DNA of 64,000 nt from Panorpa germanica (taxonomy: Eukaryota > Arthropoda > Insecta > Mecoptera > Panorpidae). The notes below the pieces were generated by a model that was given only the letters and a program-made list of their open reading frames with translations, was not told the origin of the DNA and searched no databases. Each line of letters opens with the position of its first letter. Within the stretch, counting starts at the first letter, position 1. Location of the stretch: assembly GCA_963678705.1 (NCBI GenBank), contig OY783218.1, forward strand, positions 8,132,152 to 8,196,151. Direction: 5' to 3'. Shown here in pieces: positions 1 through 11,580 of this stretch. The position numbers and the translations under genes were made by a program.

Positions 1-1776
1 CTTGGTTGAGCGGCTACAACTCTTTACGCAAGCCGACTCCTGTGTTCTTTGCATGTGTTGTGTCACAATACATACATACCACGTACCGCGCTGTAATGCT
101 CACTTACCATCTGAGCCAAATGAAATAAATTCCGCTTTATATTTGAATGCCCTTAATATTGTTATGTTAATAAAAGCTTACTTCTATTAAGGTAACATGC
201 GTGTTACGTGTTAAACATTAAGCTAGTGGTTCTTTTTACCTGAAAAATATAAGTTACGGTACCGAAATTTTAAGCAGTCATTTGTCAACTAAGTTTTTTG
301 GAAAAGTAAAAATTAATGTCATATTGTGATCTAAAGCAACGTTACCATTCCTCTCTCCCTCACTCTCTCTCAACTTATCTTTGAAGTATCTAATAAAATA
401 ACAATTTACGAACATTTTTATAATTCTCTACTTCAAATTGAACTTTGTACATAAATTTCCGTTGTGTAACCACAAATTATAAGTATTCTTGACGTTAACT
501 TAATCAGGTAAAGACGAAAGCTCTTTAAGACGGTGCTGTCATCTGTCGCATGTTGCGGCATCAATCCACAGCTTATAGAGACCTTCACAGTTCACACAAC
601 GACACCATTTTTTTGACAAAAACCTCTAGGGTATAAACTTCTGCTCCTGTTCATTTAAAAGCTAAACTGATTAATTTATACAAAAGGGAAAACTTTTTAA
701 ATTAGAACTGTTTATAACAGAAAACTCAACGAACTAAAAACTAATGAAAATAAAAGTCTTTAGAATTTGAACAAAATTGCGTTCAGTCAATTGAACAACA
801 TGGAGAGAGTAAGAATCATTTCCATATTTGTATCTTGAAATAAACATAATTATGAGCATCTGTAATAAATTTAACATCCCATTAAACATTTTCGAGTCAC
901 TGTCACAGTCATATTGAAGATGCGTATTGAAGATGTCTCATGAAACAATTCAATTTTATTTCACTCGTTCAAGAGAAGTGTCAGTGATTTGAACTACAAA
1001 TAGCAAAATCACTTAACCTGGCTCAGGTACTACCGTACCAGTATTCAATGACGTTGCAAATAAACCTTTAAAGTGTAACAGAGACTCTAAACTCTAAGAA
1101 GTTAAACTCTATCTCTACTAAAATAAATATTTTCAAATGTAAAAGAGACGAGAGACTATAACTCTATTTAATTATTTGATGTTGGAAAGAGAAAGAATAT
1201 ACTTATGAAAAGATTTACCTTAAATCAGAGAGTGCAGCACTGGAATCCGTGACATGCCTCTCCTTTATTACATTCTACATCACGTTTTCACGCATAAATA
1301 TCCAAGGACACATTTTCTATTTAGGAAGTGGTTTTTATTTGGTGTTTTTGATGTGGAAAAAGTCATAGAGCATTATATATGGTAAACAACCCTAAATACA
1401 CCCACTCACTCATATTGCCCTGCCCATGTTTCTGAAAATATTCACATCATGGTTTTATGCCATTTAATAATTTTCCATTTTCCTGTATTTTAACAACATG
1501 AGACATTCCGTGAGTAGAGTCTGGTTTCATTATTTGAAGACTTGGATGTGCGTTCTGCGGCGTACGCTCCACATCATGTGACGTCATCGTGAAAAGCTTT
1601 GACATTATATTTTGTGTTATTAATATTTAAAACAACGGATATGAATATATAAACATATATGTACGAGTAAGGAAAAGAATTTGTACGAAAATGTAAAAAG
1701 ACGCGTATACTCGTATGTAGGGTGGTGAGTACATCGAAGATAATCTTGAAAAAATTAAGGTTAAGGCATATATATA
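1..1776. other. AT-rich non-coding stretch
   Basis: No credible coding exon is visible on either strand; stop codons are dense in all frames. One segment (about 886-1003) belongs to a dispersed repeat found twice more in the window and is listed separately. The rest I see nothing in. Confidence 0.6.
886..1003 (+). repeat. Dispersed repeat family E, copy 1 (partial)
   Basis: Shares with 13041-13216 and 19383-19584 the ordered blocks AACATTTT.GAGT, CATATTGAAGAT, TCATGAAACA.TTCA and GAACTACAAAT-like text. It is the most degraded of the three copies. No coding potential and no clear terminal repeats; type of element unknown. Confidence 0.45.
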
Positions 1777-2108
1777 TCTTAATATATATAAATTACGTGT
1801 CACTGTGTTGTCCGCTATGGACTCCTAAACTACTTAACCGATTTTAATGAAATTTGTACACCGTGTGCAGTTTGACCTAACTTGAAAGATAGGATACCTT
1901 ACATCTCAATTTATTTATCTTATTGCTAATTATTTGTCTATTAATTATCTGTATATGACATATGACATCGGGCGACAATGATGGCGACATCTGTTTACTA
2001 GATTGAGTAAATATTCTGTTGAGTAAATCGAAATCTGTTGACTAGATTGAGTAAATATTCAATAGATGGCGCTACGTTAGGCACAGCAACGCGTGGCCGG
2101 GACAGCTA

Positions 2109-2109
<1 letters not shown>
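1777..2109 (+). mobile_element. Non-autonomous Helitron, copy 1
   Basis: Begins with TC and ends with CTAG (GACAGCTAG), sits between A/T bases, has no terminal inverted repeat and no target duplication, and carries the 5' text TTGTCCGC.ATGGACTCC common in insect Helitrons. Length 333 bp, the same as copy 2 at 2168-2500, from which it differs at only a handful of bases. It has an internal near-duplication of the words ATCTGTTGACTAGATTGAG and GTAAATATTC. No coding capacity; it would depend on a Rep/helicase made elsewhere. Confidence 0.8.

Positions 2110-2110
<1 letters not shown>

Positions 2111-2167
<57 letters not shown>
2111..2167. repeat. (AT)n microsatellite
   Basis: Uninterrupted AT dinucleotides between two head-to-tail Helitron copies. 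It provides the A/T target into which Helitrons insert. Confidence 0.95.
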
Positions 2168-2170
<3 letters not shown>

Positions 2171-2500
2171 TAATATATATAAATTACGTGTCACTGTGTT
2201 GTCCGCGATGGACTCCTAAACTACTTAACCGATTTTAATCAAATTTGTACACCGTGTCCAGTTTGATCCAACTTGAAAGATAGGATACCTTACATCTCAA
2301 TTTATTTATCTTATTGCTAATTATTTGTCTATTAATTATCTGTATATGACATATGACATCGGGCGACGATGATGGCGACATCTGTTGACTAGATTGAGTA
2401 AATATTCTGTTGAGTAAATCGAAATCTGTTGACTAGATTGAGTAAATATTCAATAGATGGCGCTACGTTAGGCACAGCAACGCGTGGCCGGGACAGCTAG
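2168..2500 (+). mobile_element. Non-autonomous Helitron, copy 2
   Basis: Second 333-bp copy in the same orientation, again TC at the 5' end and CTAG at the 3' end. Differences from copy 1 are scattered point changes (for example TCCGCGATGG against TCCGCTATGG), with no indel. Together with copy 1 and the AT spacer it forms a head-to-tail tandem. Confidence 0.8.
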
Positions 2501-2759
2501 TATATTTATATGTAGGAAATAATTTTATTGGAATAAAGTAAAATTAATTTTAGATTTAAGATAATATTTAAAGCTACAAGATTAATTTTATATTAAAGCG
2601 GGATTGAACAAATTTTTGTTAACAAGAATTACTAGAATTGTGTGAATTCAAAATGAGTGACCTAACAATTATCTTTTGAAGTCTCGACCGGGACAAAGAA
2701 TATTTTTATAGTAATGTTTTAATCATTTCTATAAAAATATCATTATCATTGTGCTTATT

Positions 2760-3060
2760 ACATACTATCTACCCATTCTCACTCCTTCCAAAAGAAAAAA
2801 GAAAAATACAAACAAAGCAGTTAAATTTAAACCCTACTGCTTCTCTCTTCCTGATTCTCTCTCTCCTGTTTGTACTCTGCTCTTTCTTTTATTTCTTTGC
2901 TCCTTCTCTTTATCTCCGCCATCCATCTCTTCTCTTCACTGCCTCCCTTTAATAACTGCACAATCTCCTTTTCACTTTTTACTCTTTTCTCACTGTGTGT
3001 CAGTGCTTCTAACTCTCTCCTGAATATCCACCTATCTAATTTTCCAGTATCTGCTGCCTT
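2760..3060 (-). pseudogene. LINE 3' coding tail remnant (polypurine family)
   Basis: On the minus strand a polypurine-rich stretch reads with the signature LLKGG...KRWMAEI followed by a lysine/arginine/glutamate-rich tail. The same signature occurs at 22150-22726, 33190-33560, 38560-38800, 45230-45480 and 54953-55538. It fits the extreme C-terminus of a non-LTR retrotransposon polymerase. The plus-strand open frames here are pyrimidine-rich shadows. 5' truncated and dead. Confidence 0.55.
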
Positions 3061-3317
3061 TATTTTTAATATACCACAATGCTGTTGTTATTAGGGAATG
3101 AAATAAATTATGTTGAACACAAATTAAAAGTTTATTTAATAAAATCACAATGTTTAATACTTTATACTTATAATGTATACCTTTATAGACTTAATACCAT
3201 GCCACGTATATTTCCTACTAAGATTAACACTAAGAGAACAAATTAAATCTAATCTTAAACAAATAAATCTAATCATTATGTCTAATAACTGTTTTTATAA
3301 TAATAAAGAATAATAAT

Positions 3318-3321
<4 letters not shown>

Positions 3322-3381
<60 letters not shown>
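3322..3381. repeat. (AT)n microsatellite
   Basis: About 60 bp of AT dinucleotides preceded by a short TAA run. Confidence 0.95.
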
Positions 3382-3384
<3 letters not shown>

Positions 3385-3935
3385 GGGTTGATGTTGAGTA
3401 TCAAGGCAACTACGGAAGGGTGAGAGATGTCAAACATACTCAAGTCACCTCGTGTCAGGATATTTCATTTAAAGCGGCTTAGTATCTACATCCTTACATA
3501 TCCTGCGTCCTGGTCGAAACGAATGGAATAAACAAACGGAAAGAGAAGATACGTTTCAAAGCAAGAACGTATTTGTAAATCTATTTAGATGTACGACACG
3601 TGGTTACAGAATTAGGTTATTACAAGTTACCAGTCTATTCGCAATTTTGCGTAGGGGATGTTTTTCCCGGAAAGGGATATATTTAGCATCCCTTATTTAT
3701 CGCTATGAAGGGTTTTTGAATGTAACTTATGAGAATATTATTTTTACTTTCATCAAGCTATATTCATTTTGTATTATGTAAATGAAGGTAAGCGTACACA
3801 GGTACGCATTGCTCGGATGATACGCATTAGATTCACTGAAGAAAACATGAAGAAGTTTTTCAATGATCTTGTTAACTTATTTTTTTAAGCCGGATTTTTT
3901 TAAATTTCTATTGAAATATGCTATATATTGTTACA

Positions 3936-3985
3936 TATAGTTCAAATTACGAGAGATCGGCGGCGACTCATACTTAGAAAGAGAA
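3936..3985. repeat. Solo end of 215-bp MITE family M1
   Basis: Matches the terminal repeat of family M1 (TAGTTCAAATTACGAGAG then GGCGGCGACTCATACTTA) but the homology stops inside a GA-rich run. It is a broken copy of the elements at 4450-4662, 28169-28384 and 29869-30085. Confidence 0.65.
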
Positions 3986-4150
3986 AGAGGGAGATAGATA
4001 GAAAAATAGAGAGAGAGAGACAATAATACATATGAAATTAAAAAGTTTATTCTTGTTTTTAATAAGTTTTCACAGAAACAATGCCTGAAAATGTCAAATA
4101 TTAGCTTTTAAAACCTACCACAGTGAAATTAAACATTCTATAAATAAATA

Positions 4151-4180
4151 AATATATATATATATATATATATAGATATA

Positions 4181-4250
<70 letters not shown>
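4151..4250. repeat. (AT)n microsatellite
   Basis: Nearly pure AT repeats, interrupted by TATAG and TTTATA, over about 100 bp. Confidence 0.95.
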
Positions 4251-4449
4251 TTTATTTTATTAGCTCCGTATTTATTTTTGTTATCAATGCAGAGTATAAA
4301 AGAAGTTTTTACAAAATACTTCATAATATACTTTAATTATATAAACACATAGTCCTTATTTAGTCCTTATCTGACATACGCTCATAGAGTCACCGAGTAA
4401 TTTTAGTTCATAGAAGAAACATCAATAAATGGTGTCGCTAAAAGCGGCA

Positions 4450-4662
4450 TAATTCAAATTACGAGAGTTCGGCGCGACTCATACTTAAAACAAGTTGTGG
4501 GTATAAACTGCAGATATAACTAAAAAGCACTGACTCACTTATTTTTCTATAATGTATATAGAAACGAATAAGGTAAAATTCATTATCGTATTATAGATTT
4601 ATACCGCTCTTATAACCTCTTTTAAGTATAAGTCGCCGACGAACTATGGTGATTTGAACTAT
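4450..4662. mobile_element. MITE family M1, copy A
   Basis: About 213 bp with long imperfect terminal inverted repeats: TTCAAATTACGAGAGTTCGG at the left and, reversed, CCGACGAAC...GATTTGAACTATA at the right. Flanks are TA-rich, consistent with a Tc1/mariner-type TA target. No coding capacity. Further copies lie at 28169-28384 and 29869-30085. Confidence 0.75.
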
Positions 4663-4666
4663 ATTT

Positions 4667-4944
4667 GAGGTTTATTTAACATAAAAATCTTTACCTTTTA
4701 CATAAAATATTTAAGTAAATAAAATGTAAGATTACTTAACAAAAGATACCTTTTAAAATTAATTTATATTGTCTGACAAAGTTTCATAGTACATTAATAT
4801 ATTAACAAAAGAATTTCAACGTGCTTTGCATTTATTTAATGACAATGTAACAGAAGTATGTTAAACTTCGGTAATTAATAAAGCGTAACGTTAAGTAAAA
4901 AATATTACGTTAAATAATACATGAGTTTACATTTTGTGTTTAGC
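4667..4944 (+). repeat. High-copy AT-rich repeat family F, copy 1
   Basis: Starts GAGGTTTATTTAACATAAAA and ends near TTTACATTTTGTGTTTAGCG. Internal landmarks are AATGTAAGATTA..TAACAAAAG, GCATTTATTTAATG, AATGTAACAGAA, CGGTAA.TAATAAA.CGTAACG. Related copies lie at 16835-17108 and 39093-39347, plus two copies split by other elements (41937-42815 and 54812-55775). No ORF; class unknown. Confidence 0.6.
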
Positions 4945-6220
4945 GAGTAAAGCCCCATTCCCACTCACTGTTTTTAGTTTTAATTTAAGGTTTTCACCTT
5001 AAATGTAATTTTGAACTTAAGAAATCATGCGCCATGCATCAGTAATATACATTATTTTGTAATAATTGCTACCTTTATTTAATATAAATTATTGTATTTA
5101 ATATAATTAGTTTTATTTCTTTATACTTCAAAAGCAGAAACTTATATTTTAGGCTAAAACTTTAAATTAACACAAAAACTCAGTATGTGTTAATTTAAAG
5201 TGTAATGGTGCTTCCATTTTTTTAAATATCCATAAGCTAACAGAGATATAGCTATTTAAAACTTAAATTTCTGTTTTCTTGCTGAGTTTTTATGTAATTA
5301 TATATTGAGTTCACGAGATTAGTATTATAGCTTGATAAATAAATATCCGTACAAAACATTTACTTAAACAAAACCTAGTAATAGTGTTTAAATTTGTTAG
5401 CTGACTAACCAACCATAAATAATGACTTTGCCCTTCATTATTTTCCATCTCTTTCCCACTACATACATTATTAATAAAATATTAATTAAAACTTTTAAAA
5501 TAATAAAACGAATATTCTGTTATATTCAGAGCATGTCAACTAAATTAATAAAGGCGATATTTCATATGCAATGTAAACATACTATCATCATCGTCATCAT
5601 CATACTCGTACATATGCAACGCTTCATGTAGAATCGCATTTGTTCGTTGTAACGATTCCGTAATTCGTTAACAGTTCGTTAATAAAACACAACATGCGAT
5701 AGAGTTAAGTATGTATGTGTGTCTGTGTGCCGAGCGCGTCGTTAAGCAGCGCTGCGGTCTACGGTGGTGATAATGATGACGGCTACGCGAAGGAGATGAT
5801 ATTAGTTTAGATGAATTTCATTTGAATATCTATATTCAACACACATTCGTTGCGGTAACGGTCGGTAGCATTGGTCAATGATTTTATACTCGTGAGCGGG
5901 TAATGCCGGCAGTTTCCTCGATCGAGTGTGTACAATAGCTCTCGCGTGGTTCATGGACAGTCGTTTGACACAAATCAAAAATAACGAGAGGTGATACCAA
6001 TAGCCATGTTCATTCTCGGCACATCGACAAATGTTTTGACAAATGTCTCGCCGAGAGTATACAAGAGATATGTACAAGTATGTTACGGTTGTTATTCATG
6101 AATAAATTTATACTACAGCTCTTCACTTGGATATATATTCAGCACTATCTTCTTTTAAGCATAATATACTTTAATAAAGGGGCAGTAAAACATTTCTTGA
6201 AAAATCACATGTTGTATCAA
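4945..6220. other. Non-coding stretch with a GC-richer patch
   Basis: AT-rich sequence with a short CATCATCGTCATCATCAT trinucleotide run near 5585 and a locally GC-richer block at about 5720-6060. A minus-strand open frame of 91 codons (5802-6077) crosses that block, but it resembles no family I know and has no recognisable splice signals, so I do not call it a gene. Confidence 0.5.
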
Positions 6221-6221
6221 T

Positions 6222-6808
6222 ATAATGGGCTGTGTCCTCATTTTTTACTGGTCGATTTTTCAATTGTTGCTTGAAATGGATGTTAATAAATGTACATTGG
6301 CGTGTCTATTTTATTAAATAGCAAAATTGACGGAGATATAGCAATTAAAAGTTTGAATTGTAGTTTTAGCGCTAGAAATTGTCGGCCATATTTGTATGAC
6401 GTGAAATGCATTTTAACGTCAGTTACTTGTTGAGTAGGTCAGTGCTGTGGTAATGTTCTGTAGATGTTGGTAGTCAAATAATCAAGTCAAATCAAAGAAT
6501 AATAAGTTTTTATTTTATTTAACCCTGCTAAGGCAGACATAATATAGAAATTTGATTGTTTCTTGAAATAGCTGTAAATAATATTTGATATCTTGATATA
6601 TAAATACATATAGCAGAGATTTATGATCTGTAAAGTTGGTAACCTTACACAAGGATTGTGATGTCACATGCATTTGGTGGGTATACAACGTTGAATCCCT
6701 TTAATAATTAAAGGGAAAAAATGACTTTATTAATTGTTAATATCTCCTAACATATAAGGAATTATTAAAAAATAATTGAACATTTGAGGTTCTAGTAACC
6801 CACTTTAT
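6222..6808 (+). mobile_element. Dispersed element G, copy 1
   Basis: About 587 bp beginning ATAATGGGCTGTGTCCTC and ending TAGTAACCCACTTTAT; an inverted copy of almost the same length lies at 42150-42740. The ends form only a short imperfect inverted repeat (ATAA..TGGG.TT). No ORF. Probably a non-autonomous DNA transposon, class undetermined. Confidence 0.6.
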
Positions 6809-7146
6809 TAATATATAGTACACTTTTATAGAAATTAAGACATAGGATAACCTTTAAATGTCGTTATAGAATACGTGACTGCCAGATGTTTACTTTATTA
6901 TTCGTTGTGAAAGAAAGGGATAGAAATCTTTTTTTAATTTTAAACTAACTAAACTCGGTCATATTTCACTGTACCTCAGTCTGATATGAAATTAATGGGA
7001 AACTAAATAAAAGACACATAAATACAGATGGCGATCAACTGAAAAGAAACAAAATAAATGAATTAGATTTTTGAAAATACACGCGTATTCGAATGCAATG
7101 TTGAGTCAAAATTTCAAGTCATTCGCCTAAAGTTATTTTATTTCAG

Positions 7147-7440
7147 TTAAATTTGATTTATTAAGATTATATTAGTTAGGAATTCGAGCACTTTTTGAAT
7201 TTCTTCTGGATTGTCTGAAAACATGTCCTTTAGTTCACTGATGCTGTGTTTTGTTGGTTGAGTTTGATATTGTGGGCAGGTTACTAGTAGATGATGGACT
7301 GTTATTTGCGTCTGACAGTTGCTGCACTGCGGAGCTGTTTTTTTACTCATTAAATGTTGATGCGTCAAATAAATTATTTGATTTGAATATAATTTTCTAC
7401 AGAATGCACCCTTCATTCTTTGTTAAAAAATACAATATTT
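7147..7440 (-). pseudogene. LINE polymerase C-terminal fragment (zinc-knuckle type)
   Basis: The minus-strand frame encodes a LTHQHLM segment followed by CSNCQ.....HHLLVTCPQY, the cysteine/histidine motif found downstream of the reverse transcriptase/RNase H in many insect non-LTR retrotransposons. It ends at a stop about 45 residues after the motif, as expected for a C-terminus. Only this end is present, so the copy is 5' truncated. Confidence 0.65.
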
Positions 7441-7817
7441 ATATTAAGTGACAGTGAGGACGCGCCACAAAACAAATAAAAATCTTTTAATTTTATGATG
7501 AAAATAAAGTCTCAATCAGAATTTATTATTGGAGAAACAAGAATCTTTCCAAGTGTTTAGCTAATTACTCATTTAAAACCAGTATTTAACAACTTTATAA
7601 TGATTTTCTTTTGTTTTTCTTTTTAATGCTTGTTGACTTAAGTTTTACTCGTAATTTTCTTTTTAAGTAACTTTTACGTTTCCTTCATAAATAAATTAGC
7701 TAATGGAAGACTTTGTTTTAGACTTAAGAAAGTAATTTATTAATAACAAAAAGAATTCGTGAAAATTAAATACTTTACATTTAATTATTTTCTTATTATT
7801 TTATTAAGAAAAAAAGA

Positions 7818-8106
7818 AGACGTAAAAACAACAGTCCATTACGATTTACAAAGAAAAATAATATCTCACCGCAGTCAACCTCTCTGCGAGTTTTCCGGGC
7901 GTCCAGTAGTATATCCTGCACCAACCGGTTTTAAAATTAAGGAAGAGACATTTATAAAAGTCATTAATTCACAAAACAAGACAGTTTCCACGGAAACTCC
8001 GGAAAATTATACTTATTTTAAAGAGAACTACATTTGTGTAAAACCCAAAAAAAACCCACGTAATAAAAAATTCATTTTCCGTCGAGTGAAAATAATACTT
8101 ACATAG
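7818..8106 (+). CDS. Unrecognised open frame, possible exon
   Basis: A plus-strand frame of about 95 codons with mixed codon use, less AT-biased than its surroundings, running into a TAG at 8104-8106. Residues are mostly polar and basic, with two cysteines and a lysine/arginine-rich end (NPRNKKFIFRR). A pyrimidine-rich tract ending in TTATTAAG lies just before it and could be an acceptor; GTAAAA inside TTTGTGTAAAACC could be a donor. I recognise no domain. It may be an exon of an unknown gene, a transposon remnant, or chance. Confidence 0.25.
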
Positions 8107-8616
8107 TTTGTGTAATCATTGTAATGGACCAATGAGAGCAGATGGCTGTCACGTGCAGAGACAGGTGCAATATCTTCGTCACGTGATGAACAGGTACGTT
8201 GTACGCCTGATATAACATCCACCAAATCAACAGCAGGGGTCGCGAAACCAACGTTAGGGAAATTCGAGGTTGAAACTTTTATGTTTTTTTTTATTACCTC
8301 ATAATTTAGAATCCATTATCTATGGTTACGTTATTGAAAGTCAAACGACTTCAATTTTAGTGACAAACAAAGCAGCACTAGTCTTTTGAACCACTTTTAG
8401 GATGAGGTGCTGAATAAGCCAAAGGCTAATAAAAATAAAAAATAAGTAAAGAAAAATGATATTAATAAATCCATTTCTGTATTATACCTTTTTAGATTCC
8501 ACCTTTAAGTTAATTCTATCAAGTCTAAAAAGAATTGCAGATTGTTATGGGAAGTTTTTTCTATAAGGAAATTACCTTTTACAAAATTGTAAAAAGAAAA
8601 TAATAAGTTCGTAACT

Positions 8617-9055
8617 TTAATAGGTTTAAGTTTCATTCCCGCTCATTGCTTTAATTTTATTTTGTATTTAATTTTAATTGTTTAGCATATGGCAATACGC
8701 GTAGTCATTCACACTACCATTTTTAATTTAATTTATTTAGTTTTCTTGGTTTTTTTAGAACCTTACATTAACTTAAATTAAGAAACACTGTATTATATTA
8801 TAACCTCCAAAATGTGACAATCTGTCAAAATGCATTAGGATTTACTTTTACAAGAAGTTTAATGTCAGTTTTTTGAAAAATATAGAAGTGAAAACAATTT
8901 CTATTACTAATTGTTATTAAAAATTTCAATTTTAATTATTTCACATACAATTTTGTCGAACTATCAATATTTATATTACTAACGATGCATACGCACCAAC
9001 TAAATTAACTAAACTTAAATTAAAACACAAATGTGAAAAGCAGAAATAAATGATC
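8617..9055 (+). repeat. Dispersed repeat family H, copy 1
   Basis: Co-linear over about 440 bp with 40225-40665 in the same orientation. Shared blocks include TTGTTTAGCATA.GGCAATACG, AACCTCCAAAATGTGACAAT, CTGTCAAAATGCA.TAG, GAAGTTTAATGTCAGT and CAACTAAATTAACTAAACT. No ORF and no evident terminal repeats. Confidence 0.6.
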
Positions 9056-9595
9056 GAGATAATTTTACTTTATTCACAACAAATGTACTATACCATGTTG
9101 CACGATACAATTGTAAGTATTACACGCACATTAATATGCATCTCTTTCACACTCTGTTGTATAAAAGAGATGGAAATTTGTAGAAGAGAAGAAGGATGAA
9201 ATCTTATTGATTATTGGATAACAATATTTTAATGTTTAATATCTCCTATAATATTTCGACTTATTGATAAGGTCTTATAGCCAACTAGTTCAATATATAG
9301 TACAGTTTTATAGAAATTAAAACATGGTTCACAAGCCCATTTGTGCAGTTTAAATATGACAAACTTTATCTGCATGTTTTTATAGATTTAGAAACCAGAA
9401 AAATATTTTAGCTGTTGGATTATTTTAAGCTTTTTATATTTCTCTAAAAATATGCTCTAAAAGCTCAAGTTACGAAAAAAAAGCTCTTTTAAATTCAAAT
9501 TCTATGTTTTAAAAGTCAAGTTTAAAACAAATATCCGTACTTTTTGATTATTACATTTGTCTGCAGCAATGCGATATGGGTGGCTGTGTTTGTTG

Positions 9596-9650
9596 AGTAG
9601 CTGCATCACATCCACATCCACATCCGCATCCACATTCACGTCGATGGGAT
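9596..9650. repeat. Short (CACATC)n-like hexamer tract
   Basis: CACATCCACATCCACATCCG and a few degenerate units. The open frames on both strands that cross this tract come from the repeat and are not called as genes. Confidence 0.7.
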
Positions 9651-10048
9651 TATTCGCGAAGCTGCACAACTGCTTTACATGCAGCACTGTGGATGCACTA
9701 ATGCAGCCACAGTGGTGTAGGAAGCTATCTATCTTGCCAGTAATAACAAATAATAACAAATCTATAGAGGTAGTATTTGATAACCCATTTTATCTTCGTT
9801 GTTGCATACATTTAGAATTCACACATACTAATACAATAATGATATGCTGCTTAGCGAGTGAAACAAATAAATGTTTAAAATAAATGTATAATTGTTTATT
9901 AATAATATATACTCGATATAAGGTTAGACGCCAAAGTTACAAAGTAACTACAACACTTCCGTAGAGTTTTCTTTAAGATTATGACAAATTTAATGAGATG
10001 GAATTATTGTTATAATATATGTGCTGTGCATTGTGTGTACCCGGGTTA

Positions 10049-10800
10049 AGGGGTCTTCCATAAATTACGTCACACGCTTGAATTGTGGGGAGGGGGTCAA
10101 GAAATTGTGACAATGGGGGTAGGGATCTAAAGCGTCACATGTAGGATCTTGATTCTTCTTGAAAAAGATTGATTTTTTAATCGATTCGAATCGAAGTCTA
10201 AAGAATCGATTCAGAAAAAAATTGAAGTCCAGAAGATCGATTTTTCGATTCTTTTTGAGCTTTTATATAAAAAGAAGACACTAACTCCTCCAAAAAGAAA
10301 AGGAAAACATCTTTTATGGATTTTACTTTTAGTAAGTTTGCAAAAAAAATAAAAGCCCGTCTTATAATTAAATAATAAGTTAAGAGTGATTGTTTATTAA
10401 TTAATAAAATCATGTACTTTATTTATTGTAGAACAAAATAATTATAATTCCAATATTTCATGTCCAAACAAATAAGCAATGTAAATAATTGTATAGTTAC
10501 ATTTTTACGATTTCGATTCTTCGATTAAACGATCTCAGATCGCTCAGATCCCTAGTCACATGTAACATAAAATATATAATTATTTTTGTAAAAAATATAG
10601 TTAAGAAAAAAGGTAATTTTTTTTTAAATTTCCAAAAGGGGCATTATGATTTTTAAAGAGTTAAAAGAAACGTTATTTTCGAAAAAGTTTCATGAGATCA
10701 AAGAATAATAAAATATTAAAAAAAATGGTTTGTAAAATGTGGATGGGTAACGGGTCAGAATTTCTGAAAATTTGTGTGATGTAATTTGTCGATGGCCCCT
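10049..10800. mobile_element. MITE (GTCATCCATAAATTACGTCA type), interrupted
   Basis: Left end AGGGGTCTTCCATAAATTAC followed by GTCACAC; right end, reversed, AGGGGCCATCGACAAATTAC followed by ATCACAC. These terminal repeats belong to a widespread insect MITE type. The element is interrupted by another transposon at 10142-10554; without it and one copy of its target duplication the element is about 330 bp. Confidence 0.75.
10142..10554. mobile_element. hAT-like MITE nested in the previous element
   Basis: Bounded by a perfect 8-bp target duplication GTCACATG (10134-10141 and 10555-10562). Ends are TAGGATCTTGATTC and, reversed, TAGGGATCTGAGCGATC. An 8-bp duplication with TAG-type ends is the hAT hallmark. 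The interior carries repeated AATCGATTC words and no transposase I can recognise; the minus-strand open frame inside (10198-10413) matches nothing known to me. Confidence 0.75.
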
Positions 10801-11014
10801 AATTAGTTGTGTTGTCTAAAATTAATTACTTAACACTAGTTTACTATTTTCTGTGATGTACTAATTCTATTCAGATTTTTATCTCGATCATCATAAAACA
10901 TTGTATTTATTAAGGTTCAATTTTCTCTTAAAAACATCACCCCAGTTTTCTCAATAAACTATTTGCCTTGACATTTATTCGTCATAGCCACCAACAAACA
11001 TTTTTTATATATAT

Positions 11015-11290
11015 ATAAGATTTTATAATTCTATTTTACAAATTTGTAAATATTTAAATAATTCACTAATTAATTTTGAATCACTTAACAACAATTTAGT
11101 ATTAACAAGAAAAGTTTTAATCACATCTAATATTTCACTATTGAATTTTGATCTTTGTAAACTATAATTTATGCATTCAAATATAATATGATCCAAAGTT
11201 CCTTCTTCACCACATTGACATCTATCGTCAGATTTAATATTAATTTTGTACAGGTGAGCTGGAGTTTTACAATGATTATTATTTAATAAT
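11015..11290 (-). pseudogene. LINE polymerase C-terminal fragment
   Basis: Minus-strand frame with CQCGEEGTLDHIIFEC, a variant of the C-x-C...H-x4-C motif at the end of I/R1-like LINE ORF2, followed by about 45 residues to a TAA stop. The upstream part (KTPAHLYKINIKSDDR) is also in frame. The fragment lacks the reverse transcriptase. Confidence 0.65.
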
Positions 11291-11384
11291 GAATTGTGTT
11301 AAAATATTAAATAAGAAATTTCATAATTGTCGAAACTACAACATTTTAAATTGAAATCACAAGTACGTCAACATTTTTTTTTTA

Positions 11385-11580
11385 TTTTTAATAATACTTC
11401 ACGGGCTTCTTAGGACCAGGGTCCTTTTTTCGCCCTTCTTACTTCATTTGATTTACATTTCATTATTATTATTACTACCTAAACTTTTAAACCCGCTTTA
11501 TACCATATCCTGTGTAAGACTAAGCACACTGGCCACCTCGGATATTTTATTAGTTCCTGCATACTCGTTGGTACGTCAAC
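11385..11580 (-). pseudogene. LINE 3' end, family L2, short copy
   Basis: The minus strand encodes PTSMQEL.KYPRWPVCL followed by a stop, then a 3' UTR with CCTAGGAAG-like text and TAA repeats. It is the same family as 25780-26215 but only about 195 bp long, a strongly 5'-truncated copy. Confidence 0.65.

Noticed and set aside
101-125. Donor-like CAGATG/GTAAGTGAG on the minus strand at the left edge
   Set aside because: No coding frame with recognisable content leads into it within the window.
5802-6077. 91-codon minus-strand frame in a GC-richer patch
   Set aside because: No recognisable domain or splice sites; possible but not supportable as a gene.
9502-9883. Overlapping open frames on both strands
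   Set aside because: They cross a CACATC hexamer run that removes stops in several frames; the peptides are low-complexity and carry no domain.
10198-10413. Minus-strand frame inside the nested hAT-like MITE as a transposase relic
   Set aside because: No hAT dimerisation or zinc-finger motif; the codons come from AATCGATTC repeats and A/T runs.
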